DNA of 64,000 bases from Aulosira sp. FACHB-615 (GCF_014698045.1 NZ_JACJSE010000005.1:455110-519109), one strand, 5' to 3'. Counted from the stretch's first letter, positions 17,314 through 26,164 are shown. Numbers and translations are program-made. The notes: generated by a model not told the origin, from the sequence alone.

Positions 17314-18468
17314 CTAATTTCTATGCCAAGAAACTTTCGGCAAAATTTGTTTTTTATCGACTCGTTGTTGATACTTAACTGCAAAGTTTAACAGTGAATC
17401 AAGTAACGAGTCTGAGAGGTAGTGAGGTTGTAAGCCGAGGTCAAGCAGTTTGGTATTTTTGGCGTTGAAATAATGTTCTTCTTTTTCAACTCTGGGGTTA
17501 TCTATGTTGTTGATATCAACATTTAATCCCAAGGCGTTACCTGCTTTTTTGACCATTAATGCCAAGTCACCCACACTAAATAGTTCGGTAAATTGGTTGA
17601 ATACGCGGAATTCTCCAGGTTCAGCAGGATTAGCGATCGCTAATTCCATACAGCGCACTGTATCCCGAATATCTAAGAATCCGCGAGTTTGCCCACCTTT
17701 ACCATACACCGTTAAAGGATGACCAATGGCAGCTTGAATACAGAAGCGGTTTAATGCTGTCCCAAATACACCATCGTAATCTAGGCGATTAATCAACAGT
17801 TCGTCCATTCCGGTTTCTTCGGTTAAGACACCATAAACCACGCCTTGATTTAAGTCGGTGGCACGCAATCCCCAAATCCGACAAGCAAAGTGAATATTAT
17901 GACTATCATGCACTTTGCTGAGGTGATACATTGACCCAGGTTGCTTGGGATACGGTAAGGTATCTTTGCGCCCATTATGTTCAATGGTGATATACCCTTC
18001 TTCAATATCGATGTTAGGTGTACCATATTCACCCATTGTTCCCAACTTGACTAAGTGGCAGTCGGGGAAGTCTTCGCGCATGGCATACAGCAAGTTGAGT
18101 GTGCCAACTACGTTATTGACTTGGGTGAGAACTGCGTGTTCGCGGTCAATCATGGAGAATGGCGCGGAACGCTGTTCGCCAAAATGCACGATCGCATTTG
18201 GTTCAAATTGATGTAAAGTTTTTTGCAGAAATTCGTAATTAGTGATATCGCCTACGAATAGGTCGATAGATTTGCCGGTCAAATCTTGCCAGCGCTGGAT
18301 ACGTTGCTGAATCGGTGCGATCGGAGTCAGAGTTGCGATCCCAAGTTCGTTATCCCAGTGCCGACGCACCAAACTATCTAAAATTCCAACTTCGTAACCT
18401 CGATTGGAGAGGTAAAGTGCGGTTGCCCAACCGCAATACCCATCGCCACCAATAACCAGGACTTTCAT
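17314..18468 (-). CDS. sqdB: UDP-sulfoquinovose synthase SqdB
   Basis: SqdB (SQD1) makes UDP-sulfoquinovose from UDP-glucose and sulfite, the head-group donor for sulfolipid. The 384-aa protein is an extended short-chain dehydrogenase: MKVLVIGGDGYCGWATALYL holds the NAD-binding GGxGYxG, TMGEYGTP gives the catalytic Thr of the (S/T)MGEYG motif, and YPKQPGSMYHLSKVHDS gives YxxxK. GQTRGFLDIRDTVRCMELA and the C-terminal NPRVEKEEHYFNAK are typical of SQD1. The ATG at 18468 is preferred over a GTG two codons earlier because GGTG lies just before it. SqdX acts next in the pathway. Confidence 0.96.
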   Translation of the reverse strand: MKVLVIGGDGYCGWATALYLSNRGYEVGILDSLVRRHWDNELGIATLTPIAPIQQRIQRWQDLTGKSIDLFVGDITNYEFLQKTLHQFEPNAIVHFGEQRSAPFSMIDREHAVLTQVNNVVGTLNLLYAMREDFPDCHLVKLGTMGEYGTPNIDIEEGYITIEHNGRKDTLPYPKQPGSMYHLSKVHDSHNIHFACRIWGLRATDLNQGVVYGVLTEETGMDELLINRLDYDGVFGTALNRFCIQAAIGHPLTVYGKGGQTRGFLDIRDTVRCMELAIANPAEPGEFRVFNQFTELFSVGDLALMVKKAGNALGLNVDINNIDNPRVEKEEHYFNAKNTKLLDLGLQPHYLSDSLLDSLLNFAVKYQQRVDKKQILPKVSWHRN

Positions 18469-18640
18469 TTTCACCAGTTTTTACTCGCTGATAGCTAAAT
18501 CTATCAGGTTTCTGTACCCCCTCAACCATCAAAAGTAGTGATTAGTGATGAGTTATTAGTCATTAGTCATTGGTCATCTGTCAAAAGACATAAGCTGAAA
18601 GCATTAAATTCCATACTTCACTCTTTTTATCCTTCTTCCC

Positions 18641-18672
18641 CTATTCCCGACTCCCGACTCCCGACTCCCTAT
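18641..18672 (-). repeat. GGGAGTC heptamers forming the lipoprotein C-terminus
   Basis: On the plus strand the stretch reads as CGACTCC repeats (about 18646-18668). It codes for the last residues of the lipoprotein and supplies the sequence just before the stop codon. Confidence 0.75.
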
Positions 18673-19171
18673 AAATGCGATATTGCTGGGCTATGTAATA
18701 AAACAACGGGTAATAGTTGGAAAACTCTTGGCTGGGGCTTTTTCCCTGCCAGTAATAGGTAACTTTACCTTGAGTTAAGGTCAATTTCATCGAACCTTCT
18801 TGCTGACCAACTTCTACTAACAAAACCCCAGATACTCCTTGTGTAGTCTGAAAGTTAGGCGGGATGGCATTTTTGGGTTCTGGTGAGAGATTGCTTGCCC
18901 AGCCTCTAATTTCCACATTTTGACTGCGTGGTGAAACTAAGACAACACCATCATCGTTGTCGGGAGTTGCTAACACAGTCCAATTGCGGGGATAGGGAAA
19001 TTCAAAGTCATAACGGGAATTTTTATAAGTCTGCCATTGAGTGTCAGCAACCCTAAAAGGTTGGCTGCATCCTGATAACAGCAACGATAAAGCGATCGCA
19101 TTCGCCACAGCTTGCCAATTTGTATAAAAACTTTTATATTTACTACCAGTTTTCACTGAAAAAATAAACAT
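18641..19171 (-). CDS. Predicted lipoprotein of unknown function
   Basis: The 176-aa product has an N-terminal hydrophobic segment ending in a lipobox (ALSLLLSGC, Cys about 35), so it is probably lipid-anchored at the periplasmic or thylakoid-lumen side. The mature part (QWQTYKNSRYDFEFPYPRNWTVLA...DDGVVLVSPRSQNVEIRGW) looks like a PsbP/Mog1-type alpha-beta domain, in which a Y-x-F-x-(Y/F)-P-x-x-W segment is common. This fold assignment is a guess. The last nine codons (RESGVGSRE) are made by an in-frame GGGAGTC heptamer array, so the original C-terminus has probably been replaced. The gene precedes sqdB by about 170 bp of repeat-rich sequence. Confidence 0.75.
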   Translation of the reverse strand: MFIFSVKTGSKYKSFYTNWQAVANAIALSLLLSGCSQPFRVADTQWQTYKNSRYDFEFPYPRNWTVLATPDNDDGVVLVSPRSQNVEIRGWASNLSPEPKNAIPPNFQTTQGVSGVLLVEVGQQEGSMKLTLTQGKVTYYWQGKSPSQEFSNYYPLFYYIAQQYRIYRESGVGSRE

Positions 19172-19441
19172 AATAATATATTTTCTTCCATATCACTGAG
19201 TTTATACAAGTCTTGCAATTATTTAGTTTTATCGAGATTATTCCAGCTTTTATCTAATATTTGACTGCTATTTAAGCTAATTTTAGCTTTGTTCTAAATA
19301 TAACTTAGCTTACCTTAACAGGCATAAAACAATGTAAATAAATGTAACGAAATTGCCGTCAAAACGTTTTACCAGCTTGACAAGCAATCAAGGAGCCGAT
19401 AACGTGATATACATACCCGGGTAAGACCGCCAAAGAGTTAT

Positions 19442-19795
19442 ATGCAAACGCAAACTAAGCAAAAGGTTACTTTTTATATATCGCCAGAACTGCACAAAAG
19501 GTTGAAGATCCGTTCAGCAATTGATTCTGAGCCAATGTCGGAGCTTGCCGAACGCGCCCTCTACTTCTACTTGGCGAATTCAGAATTAGTAGAAGAATTA
19601 GAAGCTTCTGCTTACGGGAGAACTCACAGAGTTTATTCCTGTCCGACTTGCGAAAGTTCACTTGCGTTACGTGATGGGGAATTAGTTGCTTTAGGTCATC
19701 AGCCTGGATTGATTGGTCAAGAGCCTATATCCATTGATGAAATCGAAGAAGTGCCAACCCATCCCAAGAGTGAAGAAGAGTTAGTCCCTTGCTAG
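19442..19795 (+). CDS. Ribbon-helix-helix-like small protein upstream of ycf46
   Basis: The 117-aa product begins MQTQTKQKVTFYISPELHKRLKIRSAIDSEPMSELAERALYFYL with the middle broken by ordinary residues. This is the beta-strand, helix, helix pattern of CopG/Arc-type DNA-binding proteins. After residue 65 comes VYSCPTCESSLALRDGEL, a single CxxC that might form a partial zinc knuckle, then an acidic tail (SIDEIEEVPTHPKSEEELVPC). It may be a transcription regulator or an antitoxin without a toxin. It lies 86 bp upstream of ycf46 on the same strand, so it could be part of that transcription unit. Confidence 0.8.
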   Translation: MQTQTKQKVTFYISPELHKRLKIRSAIDSEPMSELAERALYFYLANSELVEELEASAYGRTHRVYSCPTCESSLALRDGELVALGHQPGLIGQEPISIDEIEEVPTHPKSEEELVPC

Positions 19796-19881
19796 ATAAG
19801 AATTATGAGTAATTGATTCATAATTCAGTCATCGTTACAATTCTGTTCTTTACAGTATTAGGTCTCAAGTAGGTCGATTGT

Positions 19882-21396
19882 ATGAAAGAAGAGCTCAACA
19901 TCTTAATTCAAGCTCAATACCCTCTAATCTACCTTGTGACCTCCGAGGAAGAGCGAGCAGAGCAATCAATTTCCACAATCGCTCAAGTGTTAAAGCCCCA
20001 ACGCCGAGTTTATGTATGGACAGTAACTCATGGCATAGTGGAATATGGTCAACCCCGGAATGTAAGCCAACACAACACAGTTTCCCCAGAGGCGGCAATT
20101 GATTGGATAATTCGGCAAAAAGAGCCTGGTATATTTATTCTTAAAGATTTACACCCATTTATTGATGCACCTGCAACAACACGATCGTTGCGAGATGCGA
20201 TCGCTAGTTTTAAAGGGCAACAAAAAAATATTATTTTAATGTCGCCGATGCACCAAGTCCCCATAGAATTGGAGAAGGAAGTAGTAGTATTAGACTTCCA
20301 GCTTCCAGATATGGCGGAGTTGAATAAAGTTTTAACTTCCCATTTAGATCATCATCGTGGGCGACGGTTGACAACAGAAGCACGCGAAAAACTGCTCAGA
20401 GCCGCTTTAGGTTTAACCAAAGATGAATCTGAGAAAGTATATCGCAAAGCCCAAGTCACCACCGGACGACTAACCGAAGAAGAAGTTGATATAGTTTTAT
20501 CAGAGAAAAAGCAACTAATCCGGCGCAATGGCATCTTAGAATATATCGAAGAAGATGAAACCATTGATGGTGTAGGTGGCTTAGAAGAATTAAAGAAATG
20601 GCTGAAGCAACGCTCGAATGCTTTTACCGAAAGAGCAAGAGAGTATGGTTTACCCCAACCCAAAGGAATGCTAATTTTAGGTGTACCTGGTTGCGGTAAG
20701 TCATTGATAGCCAAAACAACATCCCGGCTTTGGGGTTTACCGTTGTTACGCTTGGATATGGGGCGTGTGTATGACGGCTCAATGGTGGGACGAAGTGAGG
20801 CAAATCTGCGTAACGCCCTCAAAACAGCAGAATCTATCTCTCCAGCGATTCTGTTTATTGACGAGTTAGACAAATCCTTTGCTGGTAGTGCTGGTTCTGG
20901 TGACTCTGATGGTGGCACATCAAGCAGGATATTTGGGTCTTTCCTCACATGGATGCAAGAGAAAAAATCTCCAGTGTTTGTCATGGCTACAGCCAACCGA
21001 GTCGAACGCTTACCTGGAGAATTCTTGAGGAAAGGTCGATTTGATGAGATTTTCTTTGTGGATCTGCCTACACCAGAAGAACGGCGTGATATCTTCAATA
21101 TTCACCTAAGCAAGCGCCGTCGTGAAGACATCTCCCGCTTTGATTTAGAGCAACTAGCCAAGATGTCGGATGGCTTTTCTGGGGCAGAAATTGAACAAGC
21201 GATTATTGCGGCAATGTATGAAGCCTTTGCCCAAGACCGTGAGTTCACCCAACTAGATATTATTGCGGCACTGAAAGCAACCTTGCCACTGTCTCGCACG
21301 ATGCAAGAACAGGTAACAGCCCTCAGAGACTGGGCTAGACAGCGAGCAAGACCAGCCGCATCCTCCGTTGCTGAATATCAGCGAATGGAGTTCTAA
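19882..21396 (+). CDS. ycf46: AAA ATPase Ycf46
   Basis: Ycf46 is an AAA+ ATPase conserved in cyanobacteria and red-algal plastids; a role in inorganic-carbon handling has been proposed for it in Synechocystis. The 504-aa protein has an N-terminal alpha/beta region (MKEELNILIQAQYPLIYLVTSEEER split here for length) followed by the ATPase core. Walker A is GVPGCGKS (267-274), Walker B is LFIDELD (Asp327, Glu328), sensor 1 is MATANR, and the arginine-finger region is FLRKGRFDE. A small lid domain follows (FSGAEIEQAIIAAMYEAF). The protein is cytosolic, with no membrane segment. The start at 19882 is the first Met of the conserved N-terminus. Confidence 0.95.
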   Translation: MKEELNILIQAQYPLIYLVTSEEERAEQSISTIAQVLKPQRRVYVWTVTHGIVEYGQPRNVSQHNTVSPEAAIDWIIRQKEPGIFILKDLHPFIDAPATTRSLRDAIASFKGQQKNIILMSPMHQVPIELEKEVVVLDFQLPDMAELNKVLTSHLDHHRGRRLTTEAREKLLRAALGLTKDESEKVYRKAQVTTGRLTEEEVDIVLSEKKQLIRRNGILEYIEEDETIDGVGGLEELKKWLKQRSNAFTERAREYGLPQPKGMLILGVPGCGKSLIAKTTSRLWGLPLLRLDMGRVYDGSMVGRSEANLRNALKTAESISPAILFIDELDKSFAGSAGSGDSDGGTSSRIFGSFLTWMQEKKSPVFVMATANRVERLPGEFLRKGRFDEIFFVDLPTPEERRDIFNIHLSKRRREDISRFDLEQLAKMSDGFSGAEIEQAIIAAMYEAFAQDREFTQLDIIAALKATLPLSRTMQEQVTALRDWARQRARPAASSVAEYQRMEF

Positions 21397-21534
21397 AAGC
21401 TTTCCCTGCTAACCCAGGGGAAAGGCTAGTTGAATAAACTAGCAGTTGAGAGAAAAAGCCGCGTCTTGTTCAGTGCGGCTTGCCGATGATAAACCGTTGT
21501 TCTTTTCTCAATCTTCTCATTGGAGGAAACCCAA

Positions 21535-21885
21535 ATGTCTCACTTTAGCACTCTTCGCACCAAAATCACCGATGCAGAAATCCTCAAAGCTTCTTTACGC
21601 GACTTGGGTATTACCGTAAAGACAGAAGCTGATGTACGCGGTTATAACGGTCAGCGTGTACGTTCCGACATCGTTGCTGTTTTGGAAGGCGAATATGATC
21701 TAGGTTGGTCTCGCAATAGCGATGGTTCCTTCGACCTCATCGCTGACCTGTGGGGCGTTGCTAAAAAGCACAACCAAACCGAGTTAATCAACTCTATTAA
21801 TCAAAAATATGCAGTCAACAAAACTTTGGCTGAAGTAAAACAGCGCGGTTTGCAAAACGCTAACGTTAAGTTGGTATTGCAATAG
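21535..21885 (+). CDS. ycf35: Ycf35 (DUF1257) protein
   Basis: The 116-aa protein MSHFSTLRTKITDAEILKAS... belongs to the Ycf35/DUF1257 family found in cyanobacteria and algal plastids, for which no biochemical function is established. Typical stretches are VRGYNGQRVRSDIVAVL, EYDLGWSRNSDGSFDLIADLWG and QKYAVNKTLAEVKQRG. The ATG at 21535 is supported by GGAGG (21522-21526); an in-frame TTG upstream lies inside that site and can be set aside. The gene is 138 bp after ycf46 and ends in a strong terminator. Confidence 0.95.
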   Translation: MSHFSTLRTKITDAEILKASLRDLGITVKTEADVRGYNGQRVRSDIVAVLEGEYDLGWSRNSDGSFDLIADLWGVAKKHNQTELINSINQKYAVNKTLAEVKQRGLQNANVKLVLQ

Positions 21886-21914
21886 TAATTTCTCTGCGCG
21901 TTCCCAAAGCTGCA

Positions 21915-21950
21915 CGGGTTAACCATATAGCGGTTAGCCCGCTTTTTTTT
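21915..21950 (+). terminator. Intrinsic terminator after ycf35
   Basis: CGGGTTAACC (21915-21924) pairs with GGTTAGCCCG (21932-21941) with one G-U wobble, followed by CTTTTTTTT. It lies 30 bp past the stop codon. Confidence 0.9.
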
Positions 21951-21960
21951 GGCTTATTTC

Positions 21961-21992
21961 GGGACTGAGAATCAACTCAGCCCTGTTTTTTT
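21961..21992 (+). terminator. Second terminator-like hairpin directly downstream
   Basis: GGGaCTGAG pairs with CTCAGCCC across a short loop and is followed by TGTTTTTTT. Its T-run ends immediately before the ATG at 21993, so this looks like a back-up terminator rather than a promoter region for the next reading frame. Confidence 0.75.
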
Positions 21993-22211
21993 ATGGATGA
22001 TAATTTTATGCAGACTAAATCATCCGAGTTTAAATCTAAATTAAGTGATTTAAAAGAAGCAGTTCAGCATCATGTGGAAGAAGAAGAAATTGAAATTTTT
22101 GAGGCTATACGTGGATGTATTAGTGAAGAGGAATTAATTGAATTAGGGCAAGAATTTCAAGAAGCTAAAGTGAAATTAGAAGCCGATATTAAAGCAGAGA
22201 TGGCGCAGTGA
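21993..22211 (+). pseudogene. C-terminal remnant resembling a hemerythrin (HHE) domain protein
   Basis: The 72-aa frame contains KLSDLKEAVQHHVEEEEIEIFE and EEELIELGQEFQEAK (short excerpts). This pattern, with H-H-x-x-E-E-E and E-I-F, is that of the last two helices of cyanobacterial hemerythrin-like domains. The first two helices and their iron-binding His residues are missing. The frame begins right after the T-run of a terminator with no ribosome-binding site. I read it as a truncated relic, although a short stand-alone protein starting at Met 22008 remains possible. Confidence 0.5.
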
Positions 22212-22261
22212 AGGCAGGGAATGAGATTTTTGTTATTGCAGCTAGTCTAATGTAATCTATT

Positions 22262-22300
22262 AACACCTACACATACCTGGTATAGGCATGTGTAGGTGTT
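22262..22300. terminator. 16-bp inverted repeat between convergent genes
   Basis: AACACCTACACATACC (22262-22277) pairs with GGCATGTGTAGGTGTT (22285-22300) with a single mismatch. It lies at the junction of convergent reading frames and includes the stop codon of the GIY-YIG gene. It is probably a bidirectional transcript end, although T-runs are weak. Confidence 0.55.
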
Positions 22301-23126
22301 AGAGGGGTGCAGGTAATTTGAAATCACCTAAGCTTAACAACTCACTGACAAAGGGAGAACGTTCGCAGTTAGTAAATCCCAATTTCAAATAGCTACCTTT
22401 AAATTCGTCAAATCCTGCTCTACCGTTAAGAATAATATAAGGATTGAAAAATATTTTAGAATTCCCCCCATACACAACATAATCGTAACCAAAGCAATTA
22501 GATTCTTCACATCCATAAGGAATAAAGCGACTTATCAGAAGATAAATTCTGTCCTTTTTATAGGCTACTAATTCCGAAAGATGAGGATAACCTGATATTT
22601 CATAATCTTTGTAATACCCAGATGCTATTAAGAAAATAGGACGCTGTTCTTCAATCGCTCTAGTAACTAGAGGTAATCTACTTGAGTTAATGGTCAGTTC
22701 ATCCCCATCTCCCGCTTCAAAATGTGTACAATAGCCGGCCTCTTTAGCTTTATGAATTTGAATGTAAGTTGGGCCATGTACTGTTGTAAATTTTGGTTGA
22801 TTCGGTACAGGTGTGTCGTTAATAGGTGGTTTGTAGTAATCAATAGCATCCTTCTCCAACTTTCTGAGAGTCTTGCTTAAGTCTGAGATTGTAGCTAAAA
22901 AATTCTCTGTTAATATACGGTAGCGTATCACAGCATTTTCAATACCCTCAAACTGCCCTTGGCGATGATGGTTGATATGACGGCTTTTTAAATTACGTGA
23001 AAGACCGACATACATCACTGGAACAGCACTATTACCTATATAATAAATACCAGGTTTTGCTGGTAGTTCTTTCCGTTGGATGTAAGGTAAGAGTGGCATC
23101 TCTTTATAGTTGAGCTTTAACTTCAT
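22299..23126 (-). CDS. GIY-YIG nuclease-domain protein, unknown role
   Basis: The 275-aa protein opens with a GIY-YIG catalytic module: GIYYIG (26-31), VMYVGLSRNLKSRH (37-50, with the catalytic-type Arg44) and LEKDAIDYYKPPIND, the usual E...Y.P..N end of the domain. The remaining ~170 residues have no motif that I recognise. Members of this superfamily include UvrC, homing endonucleases and restriction enzymes, but no DNA-binding motif (zinc finger, HhH) is visible here. It stands alone between the ycf35 region and an ABC permease, with about 350 bp of gene-free sequence upstream. Confidence 0.8.
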   Translation of the reverse strand: MKLKLNYKEMPLLPYIQRKELPAKPGIYYIGNSAVPVMYVGLSRNLKSRHINHHRQGQFEGIENAVIRYRILTENFLATISDLSKTLRKLEKDAIDYYKPPINDTPVPNQPKFTTVHGPTYIQIHKAKEAGYCTHFEAGDGDELTINSSRLPLVTRAIEEQRPIFLIASGYYKDYEISGYPHLSELVAYKKDRIYLLISRFIPYGCEESNCFGYDYVVYGGNSKIFFNPYIILNGRAGFDEFKGSYLKLGFTNCERSPFVSELLSLGDFKLPAPL

Positions 23127-23474
23127 AATTATCTATTTTCCCTGAGTGATCGTAAAATTTGACCACTAGGTTAGTTTGCCCAAAATGTATGCTCTTAACT
23201 CTCAGGTTTTGAAATTTAGTTGCTATCAAACTTGGCTCAAATCTAAAAATAGTCAAGATAATCAGGGTTGCTGTGATTTATTAAATGAGGCGTTGCATAA
23301 ATGCGGGATGAAATTATAAAATTCCACTTTTAAAACTCTTGCTCTTTGCGCCTTTGCGCGGCAGTCGCGTCAAGTCGGGAAACCCGCCCAATGCGCCGCC
23401 TTGCCTTTGTGTGAGATAAAAATCATCCTCGTAATCAGCAACGCTTTAAATGACTATCCTGAAAATATGTCCTA
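23127..23474. other. Gap upstream of the GIY-YIG gene
   Basis: The 348-bp gap holds a repeat-like block at about 23342-23412 (GCGCCTTTGCGCGGCAGTCGCGTC and neighbours, with GGCGCATTGG-type inverted pieces) that resembles common cyanobacterial intergenic elements. A 44-codon frame at 23185-23319 is not supported by a ribosome-binding site. Confidence 0.4.
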
Positions 23475-24323
23475 TCAATCTTTTTGCTGAGAAAATTTGT
23501 AACTACCCCACAAGGATAAAGCGATCGCCACTACTAATAAAATCGGTATACTGTACCAAGGAAACTCGGATAAAGGTGAGTAAACAACTGCCCGTAAACC
23601 AGTGCTGGCGTAAGTTAAAGGTAATAGGTAAACTACACATTTCAATGCGACTGGTAAGGTGCTGGGGTCAAAAAAGGTTGCACCGAGGAAAGACATCGGC
23701 ACAATTACGAAGTTGTTATATAGTCCCACAGATTCGAGCGATCGCACGCTTAACCCAACAATTACCCCCAACCCTGCAAATACAGCACAATTCAACACTA
23801 GCAACAACAAAAATAACGGATTTAGAAAATTCCAATTTCCGGTAAACAGTAGTGCTACTAAAATTACCGAACCCGATGTCATCAAACCCCGCAAAATTCC
23901 CGCCAGCATTTTACCAATATGCAAAGCTAAAGGATTTATGGGAACCAGTAACATCTCTTCAAAGGTTTTGCTAAATAGCCTTTCGCCGCAAATGGAAAAT
24001 GTCGTACCACCAAAACTAATCGTCATTGATGATAAAGCTACCATCCCCGGCAGAATAAATTCTAAATAATTATCATAATTCCCCGTCACACTTGAGCCTG
24101 GCCTAATTGAGCTACCCAATCCTAAACCAAAAGCCAAAATATATATTAGTGGTGAGATTAAACCAGTTGCGGCAACTTGAGTGATTCTGGCTCGCAATTT
24201 TAACCACTCTCCCCAAAAAATTGTCAGACTATCCGCCACTAGAAGTTGAAATTGTGTAGTTTTAACTTGTTTTCCCCAGAGAAATACTTTTTGAGTTGTC
24301 ACTTGCTTGCAGTCACTGATCAA
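23475..24323 (-). CDS. ABC-2 type transporter permease
   Basis: The 282-aa protein is a polytopic membrane protein with about six hydrophobic segments (ATGLISPLIYILAFGLGLG, PGMVALSSMTISFGG, GLMTSGSVILVALLF, LFLLLLVLNCAVFAGLGVIVGL, PMSFLGATFFD, IPILLVVAIALSLWG). The second and third are separated by the SICGERLFSKTFEEMLLVPI loop typical of ABC-2 permeases that export polysaccharides or drugs (NodJ/DrrB-like). No ATP-binding subunit gene is adjacent, so its partner is encoded elsewhere. The true start may be at one of several codons in the first 20 residues. A 148-bp MITE-like element lies just downstream of the upstream-facing P450 gene and upstream of this one. Confidence 0.85.
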   Translation of the reverse strand: MISDCKQVTTQKVFLWGKQVKTTQFQLLVADSLTIFWGEWLKLRARITQVAATGLISPLIYILAFGLGLGSSIRPGSSVTGNYDNYLEFILPGMVALSSMTISFGGTTFSICGERLFSKTFEEMLLVPINPLALHIGKMLAGILRGLMTSGSVILVALLFTGNWNFLNPLFLLLLVLNCAVFAGLGVIVGLSVRSLESVGLYNNFVIVPMSFLGATFFDPSTLPVALKCVVYLLPLTYASTGLRAVVYSPLSEFPWYSIPILLVVAIALSLWGSYKFSQQKD

Positions 24324-24399
24324 AGTTTTTGTAATAATACTTTACACTTTTCAGTGATGCAATTAATACTTAGCATCAAAAATGCTTATTTTACAATTT

Positions 24400-24547
24400 A
24401 TACCAATTTAAGAAAAAAATGCTACAGATAGAAATTAGGAAAGTCTTACTGGAGCTAGATTTCTTAATTCCGTTAGCGCAGCGTTAGCGAGCCTGCGATA
24501 GCGAAGCGTTAGCGAGGAACGAGCGTCGCGTCATTGCGAATTGGTAT
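24400..24547. mobile_element. MITE-like element, copy A
   Basis: A 148-bp element bounded by ATACCAATT (24400-24408) and AATTGGTAT (24539-24547). It has no reading frame. A copy in the opposite orientation lies at 56908-57069; the two match almost throughout, including the long GC-rich GTTAGCGAGCCTGCGATAG segment. Confidence 0.85.
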
Positions 24548-24559
24548 AACTTGAGGTAA

Positions 24560-26164
24560 TTAACTAGGCAAATTTCGTAACCAAAAGCGCACTGGCATTT
24601 TATCAGCCGGATGAATTAACAGATTTTGCTGTAATTCTTCTACAGAAGAACGACCGTTGACTAATTCCCAATCGAAGTAGCGGAGTAACAATGCTAACAT
24701 CATCGTTCCTTCCAGCATTGATAGATGCTCACCCAAGCAACGATGCAGCCCTGAACCAAAATTTATCATAGGTAGAGAACTAGTTTCTTTACTGGTGTCT
24801 AACCAACGTTCTGGCAGAAATTCTTCTGGATGAGGATAAAATTCTGGATCTCTGCCAGCAGCTAATATTGACCAAGATATTTTAGTACCGCGCGGAATTA
24901 CTTGACCTTCAATGACGGTATCCCGATGAGCTTCTAATGATGTTGAGCCAGAGGCGATAGTATAAAGACGCAAAGTTTCTTTGAGAATGGCGCGAATATA
25001 AGTTAATTCTTTGAAGGTTTCTAAATTAACACCACCAAATTTTTGCCAAACTTGATCAACTAAGTCTCGTGCTTGCTGAAACACCTGGGGATTTAAACTT
25101 AACTCAGCGACTGCAAAAGATAAAGTATGGGCTGTTGTATCTGTTCCAGCTATTAAAAATTCTACCGATTCTGCTATTAATGTTTCACGATTATATTTCG
25201 GTTCTTTGGCGGCGATTTTGACTAACATTGATTCCCGAAACAAAGGACTGACATTTAGTAAATCTGTTTGGTTTGCTTCTCGCATCTGCAAAGCTAAGTC
25301 TACACGGGGAGTGAGAAATTCCTCTAAATATCGTCTTGCGTTCCAATAATCACGGGAATTTTGAGTTGGCAAATATTTCATCCAGATTTTCTCGCCTGTT
25401 GCTTGTCTCACGAAGCGATAGCCGACCACAGACATCGCGTCGTATACTTTGGCAACGTCGAGGGGTAGTCCTTCTTGACTCGTACTGTTTCTATCTACAG
25501 GAATGCCCAGTACTAGACAAGAAATCACTCTCATTGTGAGTTCGACAAATAAAGGATCTACTTGGATTTCTTTTGGTGGTGCGGCTTCTTTAATTGTTGT
25601 AATTACTTGTTCACAAGCTTGGCTGATAATTTCTACATATTTCGAGAGATTACTAGAACTGAATTCTGGGTTCCAAGCTTTGCGTCGCCATTGCCACTCA
25701 GCCCCAGTTTCACCAATCATAATGGGGCTTGTAATATCATTCCAAGCTTGGCGCGATCGCGTCGACCTAATTAAGCTACCATCTTTCATCCCATTGATAA
25801 TGATATCTTCAATAACTTTCGGTTTACTTAATATAACAACAGGGTTACTACCATTCCACACCACATACATAGGGCCTAGCTGTTGACTCCAAACAAAAAA
25901 TTGCCAAAATAATTTCTTTTGTTTGACTGCTGCTAATACTTGGGGAATATTTGCTAACAACCAATGTTTAGGCGGTGAAGGAAGTGATTCTAGGGGTTTA
26001 TATGTGTTTTTTTGTTTCCATCTGCGCCACCCCATTGTTCCCAACACACTAGTAAAACCCAGTGCTGTAGCGAGATAGGGAAAAGTTTCAGAATAAGCAG
26101 TCTGGGCAATAATATCTAGAAACATGAGTCCGCCTTTGTCTACCAAAAAATTCACTTTAGCCAC
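24560..26164 (-). CDS. Cytochrome P450
   Basis: The 534-aa protein is a heme monooxygenase. Visible motifs are AGTDTTAH of the I helix (oxygen activation), KETLRLY (the ExxR motif), the PERW meander and FGSGLHRCLG, with the heme-ligating Cys at 476. A hydrophobic N-terminal stretch (TFPYLATALGFTSVLGTMGW) suggests membrane attachment, which is less usual for bacterial P450s. The annotated start is a GTG at 26164 that sits almost on top of its GAGGAAG; an ATG at 26125 (MFLDIIAQ) is an alternative. No ferredoxin reductase or terpene gene is adjacent, so the substrate is unknown. Confidence 0.95.
   Translation of the reverse strand: MAKVNFLVDKGGLMFLDIIAQTAYSETFPYLATALGFTSVLGTMGWRRWKQKNTYKPLESLPSPPKHWLLANIPQVLAAVKQKKLFWQFFVWSQQLGPMYVVWNGSNPVVILSKPKVIEDIIINGMKDGSLIRSTRSRQAWNDITSPIMIGETGAEWQWRRKAWNPEFSSSNLSKYVEIISQACEQVITTIKEAAPPKEIQVDPLFVELTMRVISCLVLGIPVDRNSTSQEGLPLDVAKVYDAMSVVGYRFVRQATGEKIWMKYLPTQNSRDYWNARRYLEEFLTPRVDLALQMREANQTDLLNVSPLFRESMLVKIAAKEPKYNRETLIAESVEFLIAGTDTTAHTLSFAVAELSLNPQVFQQARDLVDQVWQKFGGVNLETFKELTYIRAILKETLRLYTIASGSTSLEAHRDTVIEGQVIPRGTKISWSILAAGRDPEFYPHPEEFLPERWLDTSKETSSLPMINFGSGLHRCLGEHLSMLEGTMMLALLLRYFDWELVNGRSSVEELQQNLLIHPADKMPVRFWLRNLPS

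Noticed and set aside
23185..23319. 44-codon frame between the GIY-YIG and permease genes
   Set aside because: No ribosome-binding site, no recognisable pattern, and it sits beside repeat sequence.
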